This document shows, piece by piece, positions 19,018-27,855 of a stretch of DNA of 64,000 nt. The DNA lies in the NCBI GenBank assembly GCA_963809795.1, contig CAWELN010000018.1:1-64000 (forward strand), given 5' to 3'. The notes beneath the pieces are model-generated. The model worked only from the letters and a program-made list of their open reading frames with translations. It was not told where the DNA came from and ran no database searches. The translations under genes were made by a program, and so were the position numbers. Each line of letters starts with the position of its first letter. Within the stretch, counting starts at the first letter, position 1. The DNA is from DASUAS01 sp963809795. GTDB taxonomy: Bacteria; Actinomycetota; Acidimicrobiia; IMCC26256; DASPTH01.

Positions 19018-21324
19018 CTACTGCTCCGCCATGATCCTCTCGAACTCGGCGAGCGGATCCGGACGCGGGGCGCCGGTCACCTCCACGACCGCCTCGGCGA
19101 TCGACCCGGTGAACCGGAACGGCGCCTCGTAGCCCTCCCCCACCGGCGGCCCGAGCTCGTAGCCACAGGTGAGCCCGGCGTTGGTGTTGTTGAACGCGGT
19201 GGGCGTGAACTTCGGGATCTCGCCCCGACCGACGACCTCGCCGTCGACCAGCAACGTCGTCGTGCCGCCGTCGTCGGTCGTGCGCTCGTAGGCGAACCCG
19301 AGCGTGTGGCGACCGGCGCCGATCACCGCATCAGAGGTGGTCACGTCGAGCTGCTTGCCGTACAGGTTGTGGACGTAGCGCACGCGCCCGTCGAGCACGT
19401 GCAACGACCAGCCACCGAGCACACACCCGATCGCGAGGAGCACGCCGTTCGGCGTGACGCCCTCGGGCACGTCGACCGTGACCGTGATGGCGTGCGACCG
19501 GTTGCGGGTGTCGACCGCCACCGACTCCGGCACCGGCGCACCGTCGGGCCCGTACCGGTAGCGGGTCCGTTCACGCAGTCGGCTCGGGCGCGGGTTGAGG
19601 ATCGTGTACAGGATGCGGTTGTCGAGCGGGAGCACGTTGTGACGCTCGGCCTCGCGCCACCAGAGGTCGACCATCGCCGCGACCCGTTCGGGCTCCTCCT
19701 CGGCACGGTCGTGGACCTCGGACGTGTCGTCGGCGACGTGGTACAGCTCCCACACGTCGTCGTCGAACGGCGCTCCGAAGCGGTTCGGTCCGTCGCCGGT
19801 CGGCCCGAGCGGCTTGAACGTCACGGCTTTCCAGCCCTCGTGGTAGATCGCTCGTGACCCGAGCATCTCGAAGTGCTGCGTGGTGTGACGCTCCGGCTCG
19901 TCGTCGCCGCCGTCCCCGAGGAGGTAGGCGAAGCTGGTGCCCTCGATCGGGGTCTGCTCCAACCCGCGGAGGTGCGTGGGCGCCTCGACGGCGGCGAGCT
20001 CCAGCACCGTCGGGAAGACGTCGATGGCGTGCACGAACTGCCGCCGGACCTTCCCCGCGTCGCCCGCGTACCGGGTCGGCCACCGGATGATGCAGGGATC
20101 GGCGACGCCCCCCTCGTGCACCTCACGCTTCCACCGCTTGAACGGCGTGTTCCCGGCCATGGTCCAGCCCCACGGGTAGTTGTTGTGCACCGACGGCCCG
20201 CCGAGCTCGTCGATGCGCGCCCGCAGCTCCTCCGGCCCCGCTGGATCGAGGTTGACGAGGCGCACGTCGTTGATGGACCCGTGCGGGCCGCCCTCGGCGC
20301 TGGCGCCATTGTCGGACACGAGGATCACGAGGGTGTCGTCGGCATCGCCGGTCGCCTCGAGGTGCTCGAGCAGCCGACCGATCTGGGCGTCGGTGTGCGA
20401 GAGGAAGCCGGCGAAGCACTCCATGAACCGCGCCGCCACCGCCCGGTCCTCGGACGCGAGCTCGTCCCAGGCCGGCACCCACGGCGGTCGCGGCGACAGC
20501 TCGGTCCCGGGCGGCAGCACCCCCGTCTCCAGCTGGCGGGCCAGGACCCGGTCCCGCAGCGCGTCCCATCCGTCGTCGAACTGCCCGCGGTAGCGCTCGA
20601 TCCACTCCTGCGGCGCGTGATGCGGTGAGTGGCACGCGCCGGTCGCGAAGTAGAGGAAGAACGGCTGCTCGGCGTCGACGTTGCGGAGGTCGTTGAGGTA
20701 CTCGATGGCGCGGTCGGCGAGGTCCTCGGTGAGGTGGTAACCCTCGGCGACCGTGCGCGGCGGCCGCACGGAGTGGTTGTCGCAGTAGAGCGACGGCACG
20801 AACTGGTGGGTCTCGCCGCCATGGAAGCCGTACCAGCGGTCGAACCCGCGACCGAGGGGCCAGCTGGCGCGGTCGGCGGCCATGTGCGTCTCGTCGTCGG
20901 GCGTCAGGTGCCACTTGCCGATCGCGTAGCTCGAGTAGCCGCGGGCGCGGAGCACCTCGGACAGGAACCCGTTCTCCGGTGGCACCTCGCCCGAGTAGCC
21001 CGGGTAGCCCATGGCCAGGTCGGCGACGCGGCCCATGCCGTTGGAGTGGTGGTTGCGCCCGGTCAGCAGGCACGACCGGGTCGGCGAGCACAGCGCGGTG
21101 GTGTGGAAGTTCGACAGTCGCAGCCCCGACGCCGCCAACGCATCGATGTTCGGCGTGGCGATCTCGGAGCCGTAGCACCCCAGCTGTGCGAAGCCGACGT
21201 CGTCGAGCACGACGAGCAACACGTTGGGCGCGCCGGCGGGCGCGGTCGCACGCTCGGGCCAGGCCGGCGTCGAGTCGCGCCAATCACGGCCGATGACACC
21301 GGTGAACTCATCGCGCACCGACAC
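19018..21324 (-). CDS. Arylsulfatase (FGly-dependent type I sulfatase)
   Basis: A 768-residue alkaline-phosphatase-superfamily sulfatase. NVLLVVLDDVGFAQLGCYGS holds the metal Asp pair, and Cys79 in LCSPTRSCLLTGR is the CxPxR site converted to formylglycine by FGE or an anaerobic maturase. YAIGKWHLTPDDE and TLVILVSDNGASAEGG are further metal and substrate landmarks. GTG 21324 is supported by GGAGGGACC. No Sec signal peptide is visible, so the enzyme may act in the cytosol on imported sulfate esters. No maturase gene is seen within the window. Length fits AtsA-like arylsulfatases. Substrate unknown. Confidence 0.92.
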   Translation of the reverse strand: MSVRDEFTGVIGRDWRDSTPAWPERATAPAGAPNVLLVVLDDVGFAQLGCYGSEIATPNIDALAASGLRLSNFHTTALCSPTRSCLLTGRNHHSNGMGRVADLAMGYPGYSGEVPPENGFLSEVLRARGYSSYAIGKWHLTPDDETHMAADRASWPLGRGFDRWYGFHGGETHQFVPSLYCDNHSVRPPRTVAEGYHLTEDLADRAIEYLNDLRNVDAEQPFFLYFATGACHSPHHAPQEWIERYRGQFDDGWDALRDRVLARQLETGVLPPGTELSPRPPWVPAWDELASEDRAVAARFMECFAGFLSHTDAQIGRLLEHLEATGDADDTLVILVSDNGASAEGGPHGSINDVRLVNLDPAGPEELRARIDELGGPSVHNNYPWGWTMAGNTPFKRWKREVHEGGVADPCIIRWPTRYAGDAGKVRRQFVHAIDVFPTVLELAAVEAPTHLRGLEQTPIEGTSFAYLLGDGGDDEPERHTTQHFEMLGSRAIYHEGWKAVTFKPLGPTGDGPNRFGAPFDDDVWELYHVADDTSEVHDRAEEEPERVAAMVDLWWREAERHNVLPLDNRILYTILNPRPSRLRERTRYRYGPDGAPVPESVAVDTRNRSHAITVTVDVPEGVTPNGVLLAIGCVLGGWSLHVLDGRVRYVHNLYGKQLDVTTSDAVIGAGRHTLGFAYERTTDDGGTTTLLVDGEVVGRGEIPKFTPTAFNNTNAGLTCGYELGPPVGEGYEAPFRFTGSIAEAVVEVTGAPRPDPLAEFERIMAEQ

Positions 21325-21421
21325 GGTCCCTCCTCGGTCCCCGGTGCTGCCTGCCTAGTCAACGGGAGGGCGGCGTGCAAGACGGTGACGCGCCGGTCGC
21401 ACGAAGGGCCGGCGCGCCCGG

Positions 21422-21748
21422 TCAGCGACCGACGGCGCGTTCGAGCTGTGCCTTCGTCATCTTCGATCTCCCCTTGATGTTCCGCCGGCGCGCCTCGTTG
21501 TAGAGCTGCTCCTTGGTGCGACCGCCCGGCCCACGGTGCGAGCGCAGGCCGCCCCGACGACCCGACGAGATGTCGTCGGTCGACGATCGACTCGCCGTTC
21601 TCGCCTCGCCGGCGCGGGCACGCTCCTTGTTGACGGTGCGCGCCGCGATCTCCTCGGCGGTGTCTTCCGTCCGGCCTTGGTCGAGCAGGCCCTCCTTGAT
21701 GTGCTCGTACTGCCGCTCGCGCTTGTTGCTCCAGCTCTGCGGGGGCAT
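21422..21748 (-). CDS. Small basic 'plasmid stabilization'-type protein with Rho_N-like end
   Basis: A 108-residue basic protein. The first part MPPQSWSNKRERQYEHIKEG and TEEIAARTVNKERAR-like helix is typical of small actinobacterial proteins annotated as plasmid stabilization proteins. The end, RTKEQLYNEARRRNIKGRSK then MTKAQLERAVGR, resembles the Rho N-terminal/SAP helical fold that contacts nucleic acid. The gene sits on a chromosomal-type stretch beside metabolic genes, so a role in plasmid maintenance is not implied. Function unknown; nucleic-acid binding is an inference. Confidence 0.7.
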   Translation of the reverse strand: MPPQSWSNKRERQYEHIKEGLLDQGRTEDTAEEIAARTVNKERARAGEARTASRSSTDDISSGRRGGLRSHRGPGGRTKEQLYNEARRRNIKGRSKMTKAQLERAVGR

Positions 21749-21865
21749 TTCGGCCTCCTCGTCGGTTTCGCTCGTGGCGATCGCGGAGATCGCGGAGCAG
21801 TACCCGTCGACGATGGGCGGAAAACCGTACGTTTGGCGCAGAGCACGCGAGGAGAACCTGCAGCG

Positions 21866-22099
21866 ATGACCTCAGCGGACGAACCGACCGTCGAAGGCGA
21901 CCGCGCCAAGGCCCGTGCCGACGCGCTCCTCTCGGAAGAGGTGGAGGCGGGCAGCGACGATCCGCTCGCGCAGGCAGAGGCGATCCTCGAGGAGTCCGAC
22001 GAGCGCGAGGACGATCGCGTCGACCCGCCCGGTCAGGGGGTCGAGCACCGCACGTCGGCCGAGACCGTCGACCCGGAGGATCAGCCGCCGAACCCGTAG
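21866..22099 (+). CDS. Small acidic protein of unknown function
   Basis: A 77-residue, strongly acidic, probably disordered protein (SEEVEAGSDDPLAQAEAILE, then EESDEREDDRVDPP). ATG 21866 follows a GAGGAGA ribosome site. It diverges from the Rho_N-like gene with 117 bases between, and its last 19 bases overlap the end of the convergent amidohydrolase gene. A LAQAEAILEESDEREDDR-type helix recurs in small actinobacterial proteins of unknown role. No function is assigned. Confidence 0.65.
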   Translation: MTSADEPTVEGDRAKARADALLSEEVEAGSDDPLAQAEAILEESDEREDDRVDPPGQGVEHRTSAETVDPEDQPPNP

Positions 22100-23190
22100 A
22101 GCCGCTGCGCGTTGCCCGCAAGGATCAGCTGGCGCTCGGCGGCCGGAACGCCGGAGAACGTCGCCAGGATGGTGCGCCACGACGTCGGCCAGTCCGACGA
22201 CACGTGCGGGTAGTCCGACGACCAGAGCATGCGCTCGGCCCCGATCGAGTCGCGGAGGCGGATGCCCACCGGGTCGGTCATGAAGCCGAAGTGGAAGTGG
22301 CGTTCGATGTACTCGCTCGGGCGTTGCTTGATCGGGAACGTGCTCCCCGGTGCCAGGCGCTGGAAGTTGTTGTCGATCTGCTCCTTCACGTACGGCAACC
22401 AGCCACAGTCGACCTCGGCGGCGACCATCTGCAGCCCGGGAAACCGGTCGAACACGCCGGCGAAGATGAGCTCGAGCATGCGATTCGGGATGTCGAAGAT
22501 GCGACCCCAACCGGGCAGCGCGACGCGGTGGGCCGCGGGCATGGTGTCGGTGAGCGACACGTGGATGCTCAGCGGGACGCCGAGCTCCTCGATGCGCCCG
22601 AACACCTTGTCGTCGTCGGACGTGGGCGCGAGCGTGCCGTTCGGGTAGCAGCCCATCACGAACCCGCGGATGCCGGGGCGGTCGACGACCCGGTCGATCT
22701 CCGCCAGCGCCGACTCGACTCCACGGTTCGGGATCACCGCGAGCCCACCGAAGCGCTCGGGCGCATGCTCCACGTACTCCGACAGCCAGTCGTTGTAGGC
22801 GCGCACCATCGCCTCGTGGTACTCGACGTCGTGATTGGCGACGATCGCCTGGTTCAGGCGCGGGGTGGGGTACAGGACCTCGGCGTCGACGCCGTCGCGG
22901 TCGAGCTCCTCGAGGCGCACCGCGGGGTCGTAGCCGCCGGCGCGGATCTCCTCGAAGCGCATCCAGCCCCGCATCTCCTCGGGGGCCATGCCGGCGCACG
23001 CGTTCATGCCGAACGTGATCGGGTCGGCGACCCCTTCGAGCACCCAGGCGTCGCCCTGCTCGAAGCGCTCGATGCGCGGCGCCCGGTCGCGCAGCCCCGC
23101 CGGCACCCGCGTGGTCCAGAGGTCGGGCGGCTCGTTGACGTGGCTGTCGGCCGAGATCAGCCGGTAGCCGTCGGGCGTGGTGTCGGCCAT
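22081..23190 (-). CDS. Amidohydrolase-family (amidohydrolase 2) protein
   Basis: A 369-residue TIM-barrel metal-dependent hydrolase of the amidohydrolase-2/ACMSD-like group. The opening ISADSHVNEPPDLW replaces the HxH of other amidohydrolases by DxH as in this subfamily; later come GWGRIFDIPNRM, GLQMVAAEVDCGWLP and the C-terminal WSSDYPHVSSDWP with the metal Asp. Start ATG 23190 lies behind AGGAGGT-type sequence (ACCTCCT on the plus strand). Members hydrolyse or decarboxylate ring-cleavage products or act on cyclic substrates. It fits the catabolic theme with the adjacent sulfatase, but the substrate is unknown. Confidence 0.88.
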   Translation of the reverse strand: MADTTPDGYRLISADSHVNEPPDLWTTRVPAGLRDRAPRIERFEQGDAWVLEGVADPITFGMNACAGMAPEEMRGWMRFEEIRAGGYDPAVRLEELDRDGVDAEVLYPTPRLNQAIVANHDVEYHEAMVRAYNDWLSEYVEHAPERFGGLAVIPNRGVESALAEIDRVVDRPGIRGFVMGCYPNGTLAPTSDDDKVFGRIEELGVPLSIHVSLTDTMPAAHRVALPGWGRIFDIPNRMLELIFAGVFDRFPGLQMVAAEVDCGWLPYVKEQIDNNFQRLAPGSTFPIKQRPSEYIERHFHFGFMTDPVGIRLRDSIGAERMLWSSDYPHVSSDWPTSWRTILATFSGVPAAERQLILAGNAQRLYGFGG

Positions 23191-23239
23191 GGGACCTCCT
23201 TCGGGATCGATCCGATCCTAAGGAAAATGCAAGGTCCGG

Positions 23240-25084
23240 GTGCCGCCGTGCGTCTCACTCCCGATGCAGCTCCCCAGCGGGGCCGATGCCCCTCCGGCGT
23301 GGAGTCCGACGCCGGAGGATCTTCTCGCCCTCACGACCGCGTTCGAGACCGCCCTCGCGAGCGACGCCGCGCCCGCCGAGGGGCACCCCGTCCGGCGCCG
23401 CCGGGTGGGATGGTGGCTGGCCCTCGGCGCGCTGCTGCCGATGTTCGTCCTCCTCCTCCGAACGCCGTTCCAGGACTGGCTCCCGATCGGTGACGTCGGC
23501 ACGATCGCCCTGCGCGTGGCCGAGGTCGGCACCCGCCACACTCCCCTGGTCGGGCCGTACTCGCACTTCGGGTGGTCGCATCCGGGGCCGCTGCTGTTCG
23601 AGATCCTGGCCGGGCCGTACCGAGTCTTCGGGACCGGTGGCCTGCAGGCGGGCGCGCTGCTGATCAACGGCGTCGCGATGTGGATCATCGCCACCCGCCT
23701 GTACCGAGCCGGCGGTATCGCGGTGGCGACGTTCGGCATCGCCTGCTTCTGGGCGAGCATGTGGTCGCTCGGCATGTCGTGGGTCTGGTACCCGTGGAAC
23801 CCGAACATCGCGATGCTGCCCCTCGCCGCCCTGCTGGTGCTGACGTGGACGTCGGCCCGCAACTCCCGATGGGATCTCCCGCTCCTCGCGCTGGTGGCGA
23901 GCTTCCTCGCGCAGACCCACGTGGCGTACGCACCGTTCGTCGTCGTGCTGGTACCGATCGCGTTGCTCGGACGCGGGCGGCGGCGCGCGCCCGCGCTCGA
24001 GCCGCGCGAGAACCCGCGGCGCGCCGCACGACGCCGGGCTCCCACCTTCCTCGCGCTCGGCGTGCTCGTCGTCGCGTGGTTGCCACCGCTCGTCGATGCA
24101 CTGGCGCACGATGGTGGGAACCTCCGCGACCTCGTCGACTTCTGGTTCGCCGATCACCAGACCATGGGGTTCGGGAACGCGGTCCGCGTCGTGTTCCTCG
24201 AGCTCTCGGTGCGGGCGCCGTGGCTCGGCTTCCACGAGCCGACGTTCCTCGGCGCGGTCGCCCCCCGAGGCACTCCCATCCCGATCGGGCTGCTCCTCGT
24301 GGTCGGCGCCGCGTTCGCAGCGTGGCGGGCCGGGGACCGCTTCGCGTTGCGGTGCGCGTTGACCGTGCTGGCATGCATCGGCGTGGCCATCCTGTCGGTC
24401 GCTCGCATCGTCGGGTTCGCCTACCCGTACCTCGTCTTCGCGACCCGTGTCATCGGCGCGGCGAGCGTGTTGGTCACGTTCTGGATCGTGGTGCGACTGG
24501 TCAGCCGGGAACGACACCCGCGTCTGCGCGGGGCGATCACCGGCGTCGCGGTCGTCGTCGGCACCTTCGTGGTGGTGGTGTGCACGATCAGCGCGGGCCG
24601 CGCCGGCATCGGGACTGCCGACGAGCAGCGCGCCGCCAGCACGTTGTCGCGGGTTGCCGCCGATGCCCTGCCGAACATGGCGGCCGCCGACCGAGTCCGC
24701 GTCGACTCGGGCGCGAGCTTCTCGGGATCGAGCTTCAAGGTCGGGCTCATGTACTACCTCGTGCAGCACGGGTACGAAGTCACGACCGACCGCTCCGACG
24801 AGCTGCGCTTGGGCTCCCACTACACGAGCTCGGAGCCGTCCGACACCTCCCTCGTGGTCACCGCCGGCCCGCAGGAGTTCGACCGCGTCGCGCCGACGCA
24901 CCGGTTGCTGGCCGAATCGGCGCGGCCGGTGCGGTTCCCGGTCGGCGCCCCGCCGCCTCACCCCGGCGAGGACCCGTACGTGTACCTGCGACGCGTCCGC
25001 GACCGCGTCGACCGTGCGACGTACCGCCGCCTGGTCACGTACATGACCGGTCGCTACCCGATCGCAGTGTTCGAGAGCCGCTGA
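23240..25084 (+). CDS. Large multi-pass membrane protein, GT-C glycosyltransferase-like
   Basis: A 614-residue protein with about 10-11 hydrophobic helices from residue 53 on and a soluble C-terminal domain (about 430-614). The first extracytoplasmic loop carries GDVGTIALRVAEVG and SHFGWSHPGPLLFEILAGP, a layout found in actinobacterial GT-C-fold proteins, where an acidic residue in loop 1 binds the metal. Whether it transfers sugars from polyprenyl-phosphate donors is inference. GTG 23240 is used; ATG 23264 is equally possible. It diverges from the amidohydrolase gene with 49 bases between. Confidence 0.8.
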   Translation: MPPCVSLPMQLPSGADAPPAWSPTPEDLLALTTAFETALASDAAPAEGHPVRRRRVGWWLALGALLPMFVLLLRTPFQDWLPIGDVGTIALRVAEVGTRHTPLVGPYSHFGWSHPGPLLFEILAGPYRVFGTGGLQAGALLINGVAMWIIATRLYRAGGIAVATFGIACFWASMWSLGMSWVWYPWNPNIAMLPLAALLVLTWTSARNSRWDLPLLALVASFLAQTHVAYAPFVVVLVPIALLGRGRRRAPALEPRENPRRAARRRAPTFLALGVLVVAWLPPLVDALAHDGGNLRDLVDFWFADHQTMGFGNAVRVVFLELSVRAPWLGFHEPTFLGAVAPRGTPIPIGLLLVVGAAFAAWRAGDRFALRCALTVLACIGVAILSVARIVGFAYPYLVFATRVIGAASVLVTFWIVVRLVSRERHPRLRGAITGVAVVVGTFVVVVCTISAGRAGIGTADEQRAASTLSRVAADALPNMAAADRVRVDSGASFSGSSFKVGLMYYLVQHGYEVTTDRSDELRLGSHYTSSEPSDTSLVVTAGPQEFDRVAPTHRLLAESARPVRFPVGAPPPHPGEDPYVYLRRVRDRVDRATYRRLVTYMTGRYPIAVFESR

Positions 25085-25127
25085 GGCGGCACCTGCGAAC
25101 GCTCCGCCGTCTCCTAGGGTCCGGGTC

Positions 25128-26084
25128 GTGACGCAGGAGCAGCTTCCCGTCGACGACGCACCGGCTCCCGGACCGCCGAGACGACGGAGCACCTTCGTGG
25201 TGAGCCTCACGCCCTTCGCTCGGACCGGTGCGCTCGACGAGCCCGGCCTCCGGGCCCACCTGCGACGGCTCGGAGCGGCCGGGATCGGCGTGTACCTCGC
25301 CGGCAGCGGCAGCGGCGAGGGCTACACGCTGAGCCGCGACGAGCGCCGGCGCGTCTTCGCGATCGGCGTCGAGGAGCTCGGCGGCACGGTGCCGGTGCGG
25401 GCCATGGGCGTGGAGCCCCGCACCGCGGCCGAGGTGGTGAGCCTGGCCGAGGACGCGGTAGCCGCCGGGCTCGACGCCACCCAGGTGTACTCGCTCGACC
25501 TCGGACACGGCTACGTGCCGACCGGCGACGAGATGACCACGTACCTCCGCACCGTGCTCGACGAAGCTCCCGGCGACCTCGTGCTGTCGACCCACCACTC
25601 GGTCGGCTACCACTACCCGCCGGCCCGCATCGGCGACCTGATCTCGACGTACCCGAGCGTGATCGGCGTCAACGTGACCCACCCCGAACTGACCTACGTG
25701 GCCGAGATGCTCGACGTGATCGACGGTCGTGCCGACGTCCACGTCGGCGGCCCGGTGCACGCGCTCGGTGCGCTCGCGCTCGGCGCCCAGGGCTACCTCA
25801 GCTCGGAGGGCAACCTGGCGCCCCGCCTCTGCGTCTCGCTGATCGAGCGCTTCGACGCCGGCGACCGCGACGCCGCCGCCGGCGTCCACACGCAGATCCT
25901 GCAGGTGTTCGAGGCGACCCAGGCCCTCGGCGGCATCGTCGGGACGAAGGCCGCCCTGCAGCTCCTCGGTGCCGCGGGCGGGTGGCCGCGCCCACCCCGC
26001 CTCCCGGTCGACGCCGAGCGGGCGCAGTCGCTGGTCGACGTGTTGCAGGAGCTCGGCCTCGACCGGAGCGAAGGACTCGCCTGA
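25128..26084 (+). CDS. DHDPS/NAL-superfamily aldolase-like protein lacking the Schiff-base Lys
   Basis: A 318-residue TIM-barrel protein resembling dihydrodipicolinate synthase and N-acetylneuraminate lyase. The N-terminal region VVSLTPFARTGALDEPGLRA, the AGSGSGEGYTLSRDERRRV segment (normally GTTGE) and VPVRAMGVEPRTAAEVVSLA follow the family plan. At the place of the conserved GxKE Lys the sequence reads VIGVNVTHPELTY, so Asn replaces Lys and no Schiff base can form there. The Tyr motif is also unusual (STHHSVGYHYPP). It opens a forward run of four genes ending in a CoA-transferase. The chemistry is probably not the classical one. Confidence 0.82.
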   Translation: MTQEQLPVDDAPAPGPPRRRSTFVVSLTPFARTGALDEPGLRAHLRRLGAAGIGVYLAGSGSGEGYTLSRDERRRVFAIGVEELGGTVPVRAMGVEPRTAAEVVSLAEDAVAAGLDATQVYSLDLGHGYVPTGDEMTTYLRTVLDEAPGDLVLSTHHSVGYHYPPARIGDLISTYPSVIGVNVTHPELTYVAEMLDVIDGRADVHVGGPVHALGALALGAQGYLSSEGNLAPRLCVSLIERFDAGDRDAAAGVHTQILQVFEATQALGGIVGTKAALQLLGAAGGWPRPPRLPVDAERAQSLVDVLQELGLDRSEGLA

Positions 26085-26133
26085 CCGTTTTGTCACGTGG
26101 CGCGGACCGCGACGCGGCGTGAATGATGGGGTC

Positions 26134-27417
26134 ATGGTGCAGATCGAGTCCGCATGGCCCAAGTACCCCGACTACGAGATCAACCTCCGCCACGACGGCG
26201 TCGTGGCCCGGGCGTGGTACGGCGACCTCCTGCTCGCCGAGAGCAAGAACGCCGTCCGGCTCGAGGAGACGAAGCACGTCGACCGGCTGTACTTCCCGGT
26301 CGAGGACGTGCACTGGGAGCACTTCACGCCGACCGAGAACTTCACCGTCTGCCCGTTCAAGGGCGCCGCCACCTACTGGTCGCTCACCGCCGTCGACCCC
26401 GTCGAGAAGGACATCGTGTGGACCTACACGACCCCGTTCGACGAGGTGGGCGGCATCAAGGATCACGTCGCGTTCTACCAGGAGCGCGTGCGCATCGAGC
26501 TCGAGGACACGTGGCCGGGTGACGACCCGACCGCCGTCACCACCAACCGGTTCCCGGCGTGGGGTGACGCGTCGGACCTGCTGCAGCTGATCGACGTCCA
26601 GCCCGCGGGCGACGGCCACTTCGTGGGACCCGCGTATCGCGACACCACGCGCAACGTGGTCGAGGGCGGCCAGATGCTCGCCCAGGGGATCGTGGCCGCG
26701 GCGAAGACGCTCCCCCGCCAACGTGTGACCCAGGCGTCGATGTACTTCCCGAGGGCGGCCGCGTTCGATGCACCACTCGACCTCGCCGTCGACGTCCTGC
26801 GCGAGGGACGCACGTTCTCGACCGTCGAGGTGCGGGTCAACCAGGACGACAAGCTCCGCAGCGTGGGCCTGTTCCTCCTCGACGCCGGCGCGCCCGACGT
26901 GATCGACGGCAGCGTGGCGATGCCCGACGTCGCCGGACCCGCCGACTCCGAGCCGTACGACATGAAGGTGACCGGTCGCGACCTGCGGATCGTCAACGGC
27001 GACTATCGCCCCGATCCCGACCACCTCGGACCGCCCGAGCTGCACGCATGGATCCGGTTCCGCGACGCGCCGTCGGAGCCGTACCTCCACGCCGCCTTGA
27101 TGGCGCAGCCGACGACGCACTGGACGATCGCGGCGGCCATGCTCCCCCACCCCGGCTTCGGCGAGGCGCAGGCGCACGTGAGCCTCTCGACCGGCATCAT
27201 GGCCGTCACCATGGCGTTCCACGACGACGTCGACGTGACGCAGTGGCTGCTCTACTCCAACCCCGCCATCTACGCCGGGCGCGGCCTGTGCCAGGGCGAG
27301 GGGCACGTGTTCACCGAGGACGGTCGCCTGGTGGCGTCGTACACCGTGCAGGCGATGATCCGGGAGTTCGTGCAGGGCCCCGAGGCGATGGGCCACGACT
27401 CGTCGACCGCGATGTGA
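26134..27417 (+). CDS. DUF427-acyl-CoA thioesterase II (TesB) fusion protein
   Basis: A 427-residue protein with two parts. Residues about 1-110 are a DUF427 domain (RVVARAWYGDLLLAES-like, FPVEDVHWEHF, CPFKGAATYWSL). Residues about 150-425 form a double hotdog of the TesB/acyl-CoA thioesterase II type (ASMYFPRAAAFDAPLDLAVD; HWTIAAAMLPHPGFGEAQAH; FHDDVDVTQWLLYSN; GRGLCQGEGHVFTEDGRLVA). It would release acids from acyl-CoA in the cytosol. ATG 26134 starts the DUF427 domain; the frame is open upstream into the previous gene. The stop is one base from the next ATG, so translation is probably coupled. Confidence 0.85.
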   Translation: MVQIESAWPKYPDYEINLRHDGVVARAWYGDLLLAESKNAVRLEETKHVDRLYFPVEDVHWEHFTPTENFTVCPFKGAATYWSLTAVDPVEKDIVWTYTTPFDEVGGIKDHVAFYQERVRIELEDTWPGDDPTAVTTNRFPAWGDASDLLQLIDVQPAGDGHFVGPAYRDTTRNVVEGGQMLAQGIVAAAKTLPRQRVTQASMYFPRAAAFDAPLDLAVDVLREGRTFSTVEVRVNQDDKLRSVGLFLLDAGAPDVIDGSVAMPDVAGPADSEPYDMKVTGRDLRIVNGDYRPDPDHLGPPELHAWIRFRDAPSEPYLHAALMAQPTTHWTIAAAMLPHPGFGEAQAHVSLSTGIMAVTMAFHDDVDVTQWLLYSNPAIYAGRGLCQGEGHVFTEDGRLVASYTVQAMIREFVQGPEAMGHDSSTAM

Positions 27418-27418
27418 G

Positions 27419-27805
27419 ATGCCGATCGCGCTCAACCACACCATCGTCTGGTGCCGGGACCAGCAGCGATCGGCCGAATTCCTGACCGACCTGTTCGGGC
27501 TGCCCGGCGCCACTCCCTGGGGGCCCTTCCGGATCGTCGGCCTGGCGAACGGCGTGTCGCTGGACTACCACGAGACCGACGGTGAGGTCGCGCCGCAGCA
27601 CTACGCGTTCCTGGTGGGCGAAGCGGAGTTCGACGCCATCTTCGGGCGGATCCTCGGTCGCGGCCTGGACCACTGGGCCGACCCGATGCAGCACGAGGCG
27701 CAGGCGATCAACCACAACGACGGCGGCCGGGGCGTCTACTTCGAGGATCCCGACGGGCACCTGCTCGAGATCATCACCCGGCCCTACGGCAGCGGCGGCG
27801 CCTAG
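27419..27805 (+). CDS. VOC-superfamily (glyoxalase/dioxygenase-fold) protein
   Basis: A 128-residue vicinal-oxygen-chelate protein made of two beta-alpha-beta-beta-beta halves. NHTIVWCRDQQRSAEFLTDL opens the first half, and GRGVYFEDPDGHLLEIITRP ends the second. A His near residue 7 and the Glu of LLEI occupy the usual metal positions. It starts one base after the TesB fusion stops and is part of the same operon. It could be an isomerase, dioxygenase or glyoxalase; the substrate cannot be read from sequence. Confidence 0.88.
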   Translation: MPIALNHTIVWCRDQQRSAEFLTDLFGLPGATPWGPFRIVGLANGVSLDYHETDGEVAPQHYAFLVGEAEFDAIFGRILGRGLDHWADPMQHEAQAINHNDGGRGVYFEDPDGHLLEIITRPYGSGGA

Positions 27806-27855
27806 TCTGCGGACTGCCGTTTTTGCACCGAGACCGATTTCTTGGGGGAACTCGC

